From contig NZ_JAUSXI010000001.1 of assembly GCF_030815865.1 (NCBI RefSeq), positions 1,240,001 to 1,304,000 on the forward strand: a DNA stretch of 64,000 nt, in the 5' to 3' direction. Below the pieces are notes generated by a model. It ran no database searches. It saw nothing but the letters and a program-made list of their open reading frames with translations, and was not told the origin of the DNA. Source of the stretch: Arthrobacter globiformis. GTDB lineage: Bacteria > Actinomycetota > Actinomycetes > Actinomycetales > Micrococcaceae. Every line of letters begins with the position of its first letter. Position 1 is the first letter of the stretch. Shown here one piece after another: positions 24,996 to 32,875 of the stretch. A program made the position numbers and the translations under genes.

Positions 24996-26180
24996 TCAGG
25001 CGATGACAGCGCCGAACGCCATGCCCAGGAGGTAGGTGACGCCGGCCGCTCCCAGCCCGATGGCGAGCTGCCGCAGGCCGCGGGTCAGCGGCGAGGTGCC
25101 GGACAGCAGGCCGACGGTGCCGCCGGTGGCCAGCAGCGCAATGCTGACCAGGACTGCCGCCACGATCAGGGCGCCGATCCCGGTCATGCCAAAAAGGAAG
25201 GGAATGGTGGGCACGATGGCGCCCGAGGCGAAGAAGCAGAAGCTGGAGAGCGCGGCGCCCCAGGCAGTGCCCACGGCTTCGTGTTCGTCCTCGGTCTCCG
25301 GCAGTTCGGGATGGAGCGAGAGACTCGGATCGCAGTCGCACGTGAAGAGGCCCATGCGCTCGGCCACGCGGTGTTCGGCGGCCTCGCGCGACATGCCGCG
25401 GGCAAGGTAGACCAGCAGGAGCTCGTTGTGTTCGATGTCCAGCTGGGGTGCCGCCACCAGCGTCACCTGGGTGGGCCGGGTGGCGGCCAGGAGCTCGCGC
25501 TGGGAACGGACGGAAACGAACTCGCCAGCGCCCATGGAGAACGCGCCGGCCAGGAGTCCGGAGATGCCGCTGAGCAGGACCACGCCGCTGCCAACACCCG
25601 TGGCGGCCATGCCCATGACGAGCGAGAGGTTGCTGACCAGGCCGTCGTTGGCGCCGAAGACGGCGGCGCGGAAGGTGCCGGCCAGCCGGTTCCGGCCGCG
25701 CGTGGCCAGGCCGCGGACCACTTCCTCGTGGATCTGTTCGTCCGCCGCCATGGCTGGAGTCGCGGACGGTTCCCTGGTGTAGGGGGAGCGGCCCTCGGCC
25801 CGCTGCGCCAGCGCGAGCACAAACACGGACCCGAAATGCCGGGCCAGGAAGCCCAGGAGGCGGCTGCGGAAGGAGGCGTGCCGGGGCTTGCCCGCGTGCT
25901 CGCCCAGCAGCTTCAGCCAGTGCGCCTCGTGGCGGCCTTCGGCTTCGGCGAGGGCCAAAAGGATGGCCCGCTCTTCGCCGGAGCGGTTCTGCGCGAGGTC
26001 ACGGTAGACGGCAGCCTCGGCCCGCTCGTCGGCGAGGTACTGGCGCCAGCGCTTGATGTCCGCAGCGGTGGGCTCTGGACGAGTTGCGGCGGTGCCGTTG
26101 GGTGCCGCGCCGTTGCTCGAAGCAGACGGGGCGGACGCGTTGCCGGTGGTATGAGGGTCAGATTTTGCGTGCTGAGACAC
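24996..26180 (-). CDS. Ferritin-like domain fused to VIT/CCC1 iron/manganese transporter
   Basis: This 394-aa protein has a low-complexity N terminus (1-35), a rubrerythrin/ferritin-like helical domain (about 36-150) with DERAEAAVYRDLAQ, ALAEAEGRHEAHW and AADEQIHEEVVRGL supplying Glu and His ligands, and a VIT1/CCC1 membrane domain (about 160-394). The latter has FGANDGLVSNLSLVMGMA and GAFSMGAGEFVSVRSQREL, hallmark sequences of this family, and five helices. Such membrane-bound ferritin-like proteins export or sequester Fe2+/Mn2+ at the cytoplasmic membrane. A cytoplasmic insertion with TCDCDPSLSLHPEL is of unknown function. Confidence 0.87.
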   Translation of the reverse strand: MSQHAKSDPHTTGNASAPSASSNGAAPNGTAATRPEPTAADIKRWRQYLADERAEAAVYRDLAQNRSGEERAILLALAEAEGRHEAHWLKLLGEHAGKPRHASFRSRLLGFLARHFGSVFVLALAQRAEGRSPYTREPSATPAMAADEQIHEEVVRGLATRGRNRLAGTFRAAVFGANDGLVSNLSLVMGMAATGVGSGVVLLSGISGLLAGAFSMGAGEFVSVRSQRELLAATRPTQVTLVAAPQLDIEHNELLLVYLARGMSREAAEHRVAERMGLFTCDCDPSLSLHPELPETEDEHEAVGTAWGAALSSFCFFASGAIVPTIPFLFGMTGIGALIVAAVLVSIALLATGGTVGLLSGTSPLTRGLRQLAIGLGAAGVTYLLGMAFGAVIA

Positions 26181-26427
26181 GGGAACTCCTGGGTAGATGG
26201 GACGTGATGCGGCCCCATTGCATCGCCCACTTTACCGCGTAATTCCGCGGTTTTTCGGCCGGTAACCCTTAGTAAAAGGTTTAGGGAAACCTCAATAGCT
26301 CCGGCCGCCGGAGGCAAAGCGGCCAGCCGGCATGAACGCCCTTGACCGCCTGCACCCGCAGTGATCTGATGAAAATGTGCCCCGGCGACGCCGGGTACGG
26401 AAGTCCAACCACACGGAGGTCTGCCTG

Positions 26428-26664
26428 ATGAACACCAACGGATCGCGCCCCGAGCCGGACACCCGCCACACCATCGAGTCCGATCCCGCCTACGACTTTG
26501 CCGAGGACGCGCCTGTGGACGAAGACTGGGACACAGAGGACGAATTCCTCGATTCCGAGGAGCGGGTTGTTCCCGCTAACTCCGAGGCAGTCGATGACGA
26601 CGAACGGGTAGTTCCGAGCGATGCGGACGACGAGTTCCGTGCGGACGAAGGCTTCGAATCCTAA
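26428..26664 (+). CDS. Small acidic hypothetical protein
   Basis: This 78-aa protein is very acidic (stretches such as DAPVDEDWDTEDEFLDSEE) with no Cys and no hydrophobic segment. EERVVPANSE and DERVVPSDAD are an internal repeat of about 10 residues. CGGAGGTCTGCC ahead of the ATG at 26428 sets the start; an upstream in-frame extension from 26377 lacks support. It is probably intrinsically disordered, and I do not recognise a function. The gene is monocistronic, between the divergent VIT gene and a strong terminator. Confidence 0.7.
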   Translation: MNTNGSRPEPDTRHTIESDPAYDFAEDAPVDEDWDTEDEFLDSEERVVPANSEAVDDDERVVPSDADDEFRADEGFES

Positions 26665-26757
26665 AGCGTCAGTTCAACTCTGGCGTCCGTTCCAACTACT
26701 GACGTCCGTTTCGTCCCTGGACCGTTCCCTCCTGCTTAAGCCCAACTCGTTAAACCA

Positions 26758-26797
26758 CGACGGCGGTGCCTCCTTACGCTGGGAGGCACCGCCGTCG
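26758..26797. terminator. Bidirectional hairpin between convergent genes
   Basis: CGACGGCGGTGCCTCC and GGAGGCACCGCCGTCG are exact inverted repeats around an 8-base loop, between the small acidic gene and the minus-strand symporter gene. T runs are short, but position and stem strength favour termination both ways. Confidence 0.65.
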
Positions 26798-26842
26798 TCG
26801 TGCGCTGTTGCTAAACCTGCCGGCAGCAGGTGACCGGGCAGG

Positions 26843-28366
26843 TTACCGGGCGCTGGCCGTAACCGGCACTTCCTCGGTGTCCCTGCCGGCCACCCGGCGG
26901 TACCAGCGGCTCATGACCGCGGGATCCGTGGGCTTGGTCAGCAGCGACACTGCAACGTAGACCACCGCGGAGGCGAGCAGGCCGTAGTAGATCGGCTCGT
27001 TGGCGAAGACGCCGTCCAGCGGTGCCTTGGCATTGATCTCCAGGACGATCATGGTGCCGAGCGTCACCACGGAGCCGACCGCCATGGACGCCGCCGCCGC
27101 GACGCCGGTGCCGCGCTTCCAGATGAGTCCGCCGAGGATGGCCACGAGGAGACCGCCCACCAGGATGTCGTAGGCGATGGTGAGGGCCGCGACGACGTCC
27201 TTGGTGATGATGGCGATGAGGATGGCCACGATGCCCAGCCCGAGGACCCACATGCGGTTGGCCTTGACGTCGTGCTCGGGGTTGTCGGAGTCGTCAGTAT
27301 TGATGGTCTTGCCGAACCAGCCGGCCACGAACGGCAGCACGTCGGCACGGGCAACGGTGGCGGCGGCGATCAGAGCGCCGGAGGCGGTGGACATCATGGC
27401 CGCGACGGCGGCGGCGAGCACCAGGCCGCCGATGCCGATGGGCAGCAGGTTCTGGGCGACCTCGGCGTAGACAACGTCCTTGCCTTCGGTGGCGACGTCG
27501 ATGGTGGGCAGTGCCACCCTCGCGGCGAGGCCGATCAGTGCGCCGGCCGCGCCGTAGAGGATGCAGTAGATGCCGGCGGTGGCGCCTCCCCAGCGGGCAA
27601 CCCGGGGCGTCTTGGCGGTGAACACGCGCTGCCAGATGTCCTGTCCGATCAGCAGGCCGAGGGTGTAGACGACGAAGTAAGTGATGATCGTCTGGAGGCC
27701 GATGCCGTCGATCTGGAAGAAGCTGGCCTCCACGCGGCTGCGGATGCCGTCAACGCCCCCGGCTGCGTTGAGCGTGAAAGGCAGCATGAGGAAGAAGATG
27801 CCTACTGTCTTGATGACGAACTGGACCTGGTCGGCCAGGGTGATGGACCACATGCCGCCGATGGTCGAGTACACCAGCACGATGGCGCCGCCGATGGCGA
27901 TGGCCAGTGCCCGGTCCCAGCCGAACAGGACCACGAAGATGGTTGCGTACGCGCTCGTGGACGTGGCGCAGAGCATCAGGGTGTAGGCGAGCATGATGAT
28001 GCCGGATGTCCGGGTGGCCTGGCTGCCGTAGCGCAGGGACAGCATCTGCGAGACGGTGTAGATCTTCAGCTTCTGGATGGTGCCGGCGAAGAGAAGGCTC
28101 AGCAGCAGCACACCGGCACCGATCGCCACCACGAGCCACATGCCCGAGATGCCGAATTTGTAGCCCAGGCCGACGCCGCCAACGGTGGAGGCGCCGCCCA
28201 GGACGACGGCGGCCATGGTTCCGGTGTAGAGGAACGGCCCCAGGCGGCGGCCGGCCACGAGGAAGTCGCTGTTGTTCTTGGTGCGGGACTTGCCCCACCA
28301 GCCGAAGGCCAGCATGGCGGCCAGGTAGACCACCACGATGGCGATATTGACGAAACTTGCGTCCAT
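26843..28366 (-). CDS. Sodium:solute symporter family transporter
   Basis: This 507-aa membrane protein of about 13 helices belongs to the SSS family. SDFLVAGRRLGPFLYTGTMA, the helix with GGASTVGGVGLGYKFG, the TSTSAYATIFVVLFG region and AAAVAAMMSTASGALIAAAT (SSS signature zone) are typical. The ATG at 28366 gives MDASFVNIAIVVVYLAAM, a normal N terminus. It is divergent from an XRE-cupin regulator and an agmatinase/ThDP operon. The substrate is therefore probably an amine, guanidino or amino-acid-type compound; the sequence alone does not decide. A -35/-10 pair (TTGACT, TACGCT, spacer 18) lies at 28552-28523. Confidence 0.88.
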   Translation of the reverse strand: MDASFVNIAIVVVYLAAMLAFGWWGKSRTKNNSDFLVAGRRLGPFLYTGTMAAVVLGGASTVGGVGLGYKFGISGMWLVVAIGAGVLLLSLLFAGTIQKLKIYTVSQMLSLRYGSQATRTSGIIMLAYTLMLCATSTSAYATIFVVLFGWDRALAIAIGGAIVLVYSTIGGMWSITLADQVQFVIKTVGIFFLMLPFTLNAAGGVDGIRSRVEASFFQIDGIGLQTIITYFVVYTLGLLIGQDIWQRVFTAKTPRVARWGGATAGIYCILYGAAGALIGLAARVALPTIDVATEGKDVVYAEVAQNLLPIGIGGLVLAAAVAAMMSTASGALIAAATVARADVLPFVAGWFGKTINTDDSDNPEHDVKANRMWVLGLGIVAILIAIITKDVVAALTIAYDILVGGLLVAILGGLIWKRGTGVAAAASMAVGSVVTLGTMIVLEINAKAPLDGVFANEPIYYGLLASAVVYVAVSLLTKPTDPAVMSRWYRRVAGRDTEEVPVTASAR

Positions 28367-28490
28367 GATTGGGGATCCTTGGAGCTTTGGCAGCTTGCGG
28401 GCGAGCCGGGAAACGGGCTGGCCGGATGGCGTGCACTGAACGGAAATCTGGGGGGAACGCTGGGTTCCTTGCTGCGCGTCTCCTCGTGGG

Positions 28491-28552
28491 AGTTGTTTCA
28501 CAAGCAACAGTTGTTGCGTTAGAGCGTAGGCTGTGATTCGAGTAACAGTCAA
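28491..28552 (-). promoter_or_regulatory. Symporter promoter with GCAAC inverted repeats
   Basis: On the minus strand TTGACT (28552-28547) and TACGCT (28528-28523) are 18 bases apart. Just downstream GCAAC-AGTT-GTTGC (28504-28517) and GTTG...CAAC (28492-28508) overlap the expected start of transcription, a repressor-like position. The XRE-cupin protein encoded next door is the obvious candidate. The rest of 28367-28656 shows nothing else. Confidence 0.5.
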
Positions 28553-28656
28553 GACGCAAAGCTCCGCGGCGCGGTTCGCCCCGCGTCACGGAGGGGCCGG
28601 GCCGCTAATATGACTCCAATGATGGGGCCGGGCTGCCGGCCGTGAAAGGTTCGTAA

Positions 28657-29232
28657 ATGAAGGCACTACCAGTTGAGCCGAGCAATGTTCCGGTTGCCAT
28701 CGGTTCAAGAATCCGTGCCGCGCGCCAGTCCCAGCGGCTCACCATCGAGCAGGTGGCCGACGCCACCGGATTGACCAAAGGTTTCCTGAGCCGCGTGGAG
28801 CGGGACCTGACCTCGCCGTCCGTGGCGTCCCTCGTTACTCTGTGCCAGGTGCTGTCCATCTCCATTGGCGACCTGTTCGCCGCGCCGGAGACCCATCTAA
28901 CGAAGCGGGATGCGGGTCCCCGCATCTCCCTCGGCGGTGAGGGGATCGTCGAGCGGCTGCTGACCGCCCGGTCCGAGCGGCGCGTGCAGATCATCCAGGC
29001 CGTCATCGATCCGCGGGGACGCGGCGAATCGGAGCTGTATGCCGTTGACTGCGACGTCGACGTCCTGCACGTGATCAAGGGGACCATCAATCTCATTCTC
29101 ACGAACGAGGAGTACGAGCTGACCTCGGGCGATACCGTCACCTTCCCGGGCCGGGAACCGCATACCTGGGTCAACCCCACCGATGAGCCGGTCGAGGTTC
29201 TCTGGGTGCTAGTGCCGGCCGCCAGCCGGTAG
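28657..29232 (+). CDS. XRE-family regulator with cupin domain
   Basis: This 191-aa protein has an N-terminal HTH_3 domain ([25 protein letters not shown] followed by [19 protein letters not shown]) and a C-terminal cupin_2 domain (about 110-188) with [33 protein letters not shown]. The cupin would bind a small ligand. This architecture regulates amine and amino-acid catabolism genes in many bacteria (PuuR-like). It is divergent from the symporter gene and upstream of the agmatinase gene, so it likely controls both. GAAAGG precedes the ATG. A terminator follows it, so the agmatinase operon has its own promoter. Confidence 0.88.
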   Translation: MKALPVEPSNVPVAIGSRIRAARQSQRLTIEQVADATGLTKGFLSRVERDLTSPSVASLVTLCQVLSISIGDLFAAPETHLTKRDAGPRISLGGEGIVERLLTARSERRVQIIQAVIDPRGRGESELYAVDCDVDVLHVIKGTINLILTNEEYELTSGDTVTFPGREPHTWVNPTDEPVEVLWVLVPAASR

Positions 29233-29246
29233 CGCTCTTTGCCTTA

Positions 29247-29285
29247 GGGCCCGGGCCGCCACCTTTGGTGGCCCGGGTCTTTTTC
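29247..29285 (+). terminator. Rho-independent terminator after the XRE-cupin gene
   Basis: GGGCCCGGGCCGCCA and TGGTGGCCCGGG form a GC-rich stem with a CCTT loop, directly followed by TCTTTTTCT. This is one of the most canonical terminators in the window. Confidence 0.85.
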
Positions 29286-29398
29286 TGCCCCAGCTTCCCA
29301 ACGCTGGTAAACAGTCGATGCACATTGGGCAACTTCAAGTGTATGATGGCTGTCACAACCCACCGTCGACAATTCATCCTCGAAGGAGAGGCGTTCCT

Positions 29399-30511
29399 TT
29401 GGAAGAGCTGCGCATCGAAGCCAACGGCAACCTTGGCCCCATCGATTCATCCCGTATTCCCCGCTACGCCGGGGCGGCAACCTATGCCCGCCTGCCGCGC
29501 CTGGACCAGGTGGCCAAGTCGGACGTCACCGTGGTGGGCGTGCCCTTTGATTCCGGCGTCTCCTACCGCCCGGGTGCACGCTTCGGCGCCAACCACGTCC
29601 GCGAGGCGAGCCGGCTGCTCCGCCCGTACAACCCGGCCTGGGACGTCAGCCCGTTCGAGAACTGCCAAGTGGCCGACGCCGGCGACATGGCCGTGAACCC
29701 GTTCAACATCAACGAGGCCATCGAGACTATCCAGCAGAACGCCCTCGACCTGACGGCGGCCGGCAGCAAGCTGCTCACCCTGGGTGGCGACCACACCATT
29801 GCGCTGCCGCTCCTGCGCGCCGCGGCCGAGCGCGCCGGCGGCCCCATTGCCATGCTGCACTTCGACGCCCACCTGGACACCTGGGACACCTACTTCGGCG
29901 CGGAGTACACCCACGGCACGCCGTTCCGCCGTGCTGTGGAGGAGGGCATCCTGGACACGGAGGCCATCAGTCACATAGGCACCCGCGGCCCGCTGTACGG
30001 GAAGAAGGATCTCGACGACGACCAGCGGTTCGGGTTTGGCATCGTCACTTCCGCGGACGTCTACTACCAGGGTGTCCTTGAGACTGTGGCCAAAGTGCGG
30101 GACCGGATCGGGGACCGTCCCCTGTACATTTCCGTGGATATCGACGTTCTGGATCCCGCCCACGCGCCTGGAACCGGCACGCCGGAAGCCGGCGGCATCA
30201 CCAGCCGGGAGCTGCTGGAGATCATCCGCGGCTTCCGCGGCATGAACCTCGTTGGCGCCGACGTCGTTGAAGTGGCCCCGGCCTACGACCACGCCGAGAT
30301 CACCGGCGTGGCCGCCAGCCATGTCGCCTATGAGCTCGTCACCCTCATGGCGGACAACACCGTCGAGGGCGACCGCTTCGGTGCCGAGACCGGCTACGCC
30401 GCCCAGGCTCTGGGCCGGGAAGCCCGCCGTCCGGCAGGGTTCGCGGCAGCCTCGCCCGCGCCCGCAGACAATGGCGCTGTCCGTGCCGCTGTGGGGGGGT
30501 ACTCCCAGTGA
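29399..30511 (+). CDS. Agmatinase-family ureohydrolase
   Basis: This 370-aa enzyme of the arginase/agmatinase superfamily has all three metal motifs: [28 protein letters not shown] (DAHxD) and [20 protein letters not shown] (DxD). [18 protein letters not shown] near residue 50 is also conserved. A TTG at 29399 is taken as the start because GAAGGAGAG ends eight bases before it; no ATG or GTG fits. The family hydrolyses guanidino compounds (agmatine, 4-guanidinobutyrate, 3-guanidinopropionate) to urea. Which one cannot be told here. Its stop overlaps the start of the ThDP enzyme, which hints at a guanidino acid rather than agmatine. Confidence 0.86.
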   Translation: MEELRIEANGNLGPIDSSRIPRYAGAATYARLPRLDQVAKSDVTVVGVPFDSGVSYRPGARFGANHVREASRLLRPYNPAWDVSPFENCQVADAGDMAVNPFNINEAIETIQQNALDLTAAGSKLLTLGGDHTIALPLLRAAAERAGGPIAMLHFDAHLDTWDTYFGAEYTHGTPFRRAVEEGILDTEAISHIGTRGPLYGKKDLDDDQRFGFGIVTSADVYYQGVLETVAKVRDRIGDRPLYISVDIDVLDPAHAPGTGTPEAGGITSRELLEIIRGFRGMNLVGADVVEVAPAYDHAEITGVAASHVAYELVTLMADNTVEGDRFGAETGYAAQALGREARRPAGFAAASPAPADNGAVRAAVGGYSQ

Positions 30512-32181
30512 CCGCCGGGACCGGTGTCCGCAACGGCGGGGACCTCGTCGTCGAGACCCTCGAGGCGCTGGGCGCGAAGACGGTGTTCGGCATCCCCGGC
30601 CAGCACGCGCTGGGCCTCTTCGACGCGATGGGCCGGGGCAACCTGAAGTTCGTGTCCTCCCGGGTGGAGAACAATTCTGCGTTTGCGGCGGACGGCTACT
30701 CACGTGCCACGGGGGAGGTGGGCGTGCTGTTCCTGTCCACCGGTCCGGGCGCTCTGACGTCGCTCGCCGGGCTGCAGGAAGCGTACGCCACGGGTGTGCC
30801 CATGGTGGTGGTTGCCAGCCAGATCCCGCTTGAGGGCCTGGGTGCCCGCCGGAAAGGCATGCTGCACCAGCTGGATGACCAGAAGGCGTCGGCCGCCAAC
30901 GTCACCAAGAGCCAGCGCCTGATCCAGCACGCGTCGGGCATTCCGTCCGCCATCCAGGATGCCTGGACCGAGGCAATCTCGTCGCCGCAGGGCCCGGTAT
31001 GGCTGGAAGTCCCGCAGAACGTGCTGCTGGACCCCATCATGGTGCCGCCCGTGGAGGATGCGCTGGCCGAAGCGGCGGACAACCCGCCGCGCGTCGAACT
31101 TGTCCGGGAAGCCGTGAAATGGCTGTCGACGGCGGAGCGTCCGGCCATCATTGCAGGCGGCGGAACCCGTCGGGGCCGGGCGGAAAAGTCGCTGCTCTCG
31201 ATCGCGGAAAAGCTCCGGGCTCCAGTCATATGCACGCCCGGCGGGAACGGGGCCTTCCCGTGGAACCATGAACTGTCGCTGCAGTCGTGGATTGAGGACC
31301 GGCATATGACGGACCTTCTGGAGGACGCGGACGTCCTGGTGGTCATAGGCTCCTCCCTCGGCGAAGTCACGTCCAACTACTTCACCTTTGAACCCCGCGG
31401 CAGGATCATTCAGATCGACGCCGAACCGCGCGTCCTGGAATCCAACCGGCCCGGCCTGGGAATCCGCGCCGACGCCGGCCAGGCGCTCGCAGCCCTCGAC
31501 GCTTCGCTGGTGGTGCCCGCCGACGCCCGGCCCGACTGGCACGGAACCACGCCGGAGGACCTCGTGCGGGAGTCGCTGCGGAAGGTGAAGGAACGGCTGG
31601 AATCGCAGGACCTGGCCAAGGAACTGAAGTTCATGGCCGACATCCGCGAGGCAGTTCCGGCGGACATGCAGACGTTCTGGGACATGACCATCTCGGCGTA
31701 CTGGGGCTGGAGCTGCTGGGACGCCCGTGAAGGGCAGTTCCACTCGGCCCAGGGCGCCGGCGGTTTGGGCTACGGGTTCCCTGCGGCGATCGGCGGGGCC
31801 GTGGGCCTGGAAACCGTGGGCAGGTCCGCTGCTTCGGCCCGCGTGCTCGCTGTCTCCGGCGACGGCTCGGCCATGTACTCCATCGCCGAACTCGCCACAG
31901 CCGCGCAGCACAACGTGCCCGTCACCTGGCTGATCGTGGACGACGGCGGCTACGGCATCCTCCGCGAATACATGGTGGGTGCCTTCGGCAAGGCCACCGC
32001 CACCGAACTCGCCCGGCCGGACTTCGTGAAGCTTGCGGAATCCTTCGGTGTGCCTGCCGCCCGGGTCGCACCGGAAAACGTGGGGGACGCGCTCAAGGCA
32101 GGCTTCGCCGCGGACGGGCCGAACGTCGTCGTCGTCGAAACACTGCTCAAGATGTTCGCCCCCACCCACCTGGACACCTGA
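30508..32181 (+). CDS. ThDP-dependent enzyme, acetolactate synthase-like
   Basis: This 557-aa protein has the three-domain ThDP fold. The catalytic Glu is in [17 protein letters not shown], the FAD/central domain includes [18 protein letters not shown], and the C-terminal Mg-ThDP motif is [20 protein letters not shown] ending in [13 protein letters not shown]. It is not an anabolic acetolactate synthase by context, since it overlaps an agmatinase-family gene by four bases (GTGA). A 2-keto acid decarboxylase such as the 2-ketoarginine decarboxylase AruI of the arginine transaminase pathway would fit, giving 4-guanidinobutyraldehyde upstream of a guanidinobutyrase. This is an inference; no transaminase or aldehyde dehydrogenase gene is adjacent. 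Confidence 0.85.
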   Translation: MTAGTGVRNGGDLVVETLEALGAKTVFGIPGQHALGLFDAMGRGNLKFVSSRVENNSAFAADGYSRATGEVGVLFLSTGPGALTSLAGLQEAYATGVPMVVVASQIPLEGLGARRKGMLHQLDDQKASAANVTKSQRLIQHASGIPSAIQDAWTEAISSPQGPVWLEVPQNVLLDPIMVPPVEDALAEAADNPPRVELVREAVKWLSTAERPAIIAGGGTRRGRAEKSLLSIAEKLRAPVICTPGGNGAFPWNHELSLQSWIEDRHMTDLLEDADVLVVIGSSLGEVTSNYFTFEPRGRIIQIDAEPRVLESNRPGLGIRADAGQALAALDASLVVPADARPDWHGTTPEDLVRESLRKVKERLESQDLAKELKFMADIREAVPADMQTFWDMTISAYWGWSCWDAREGQFHSAQGAGGLGYGFPAAIGGAVGLETVGRSAASARVLAVSGDGSAMYSIAELATAAQHNVPVTWLIVDDGGYGILREYMVGAFGKATATELARPDFVKLAESFGVPAARVAPENVGDALKAGFAADGPNVVVVETLLKMFAPTHLDT

Positions 32182-32205
32182 CCCGCGCCCTTCCAGCGCT
32201 CTTCC

Positions 32206-32272
32206 AGCGCGAACGGACACTTGAGGCCCCATTTCCATCTCGGATTCGGGGCCTCAAATGCCCGTTCGCGCT
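32206..32272. repeat. Long hairpin, GCGCGAACGGACACTT element
   Basis: AGCGCGAACGGACACTTGAG with GGCCCC pairs with GGGGCC then CTCAAATGCCCGTTCGCGCT (a few mismatches). The 17-base arm end recurs exactly, in reverse complement, at 35047-35063. No T tract follows. It lies between the ThDP gene and the MarR operators. Confidence 0.7.
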
Positions 32273-32313
32273 GCTGCCTTTTAAACGCACGGGGTGCCTG
32301 GCACGGATTGCTT

Positions 32314-32360
32314 AGTTTCCTAAAGCAACCATTTCTTGCTATAGTTGCCTAAGGCAAGCA
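32314..32360. promoter_or_regulatory. MarR operators before the MarR-DHA2 operon
   Basis: AGTTTCCTAAAGCAACC (32314-32330) and AGTTGCCTAAGGCAAGC (32343-32359) are two copies of one motif, 29 bases apart. The second contains the perfect palindrome TTGCCT-A-AGGCAA. They end shortly before the ATG at 32378, a typical autorepression layout. Confidence 0.65.
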
Positions 32361-32377
32361 ATAAGGGGCAATCCATC

Positions 32378-32875
32378 ATGGCAGTTGAGCCAAACACCGC
32401 GGCCGAACTCGTGCGTCAGATCTTTGACCTCCAGCGCGCCGTCCGCTGCGCGGCCGTCTCGAACTCGCGCGGTCTGGAGGCGGGAGTCGCGCTGCAGGGC
32501 GTCCTTCGCTTCGTGGGGGAGAAGGAGTCCCGCGCCACGCACCTGGCCGCACGGCTGGGCGTCAGCGCTCCGGTCCTCAGCCGGCACATCGCAGAGCTGG
32601 AGGAACTCGGACTGGTCCATCGCCGGCCCGATCCCGATGACGGCCGTGCGCAACTGGTCGCCCTCACCGACGCCGGCCGCGCGAAGCTCGTCGAGATCGA
32701 GGAACACCGCGTGGCCACGCTGCAGGAATACCTCCAGGACTGGAGCCAGCAGGACGCCGCGGAGACGGCGAAAGTACTCTCCAAACTTGCGGAATCCCTG
32801 CGGGAATCCGCCCGGGCAAAGACGGCCGGCCCCATCACAACCACTACCAAACGCAAGGAGCAGTTCATTGGCTAG
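32378..32875 (+). CDS. MarR-family transcriptional regulator
   Basis: This 165-aa winged-helix protein has ALQGVLRFVGEKESRATHLAARLGVSAPVLSRHIAELEELGLV with the recognition helix SAPVLSRHIAEL, and the wing RRPDPDDGRAQLVALT containing the family DDGR. The ATG at 32378 is preferred to an upstream one at 32345, because the latter lies inside the operator copy. It overlaps the TTG of the downstream exporter gene by eight bases, so the two are translationally coupled. It probably represses the exporter and is relieved by the exported compound. Confidence 0.88.
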   Translation: MAVEPNTAAELVRQIFDLQRAVRCAAVSNSRGLEAGVALQGVLRFVGEKESRATHLAARLGVSAPVLSRHIAELEELGLVHRRPDPDDGRAQLVALTDAGRAKLVEIEEHRVATLQEYLQDWSQQDAAETAKVLSKLAESLRESARAKTAGPITTTTKRKEQFIG

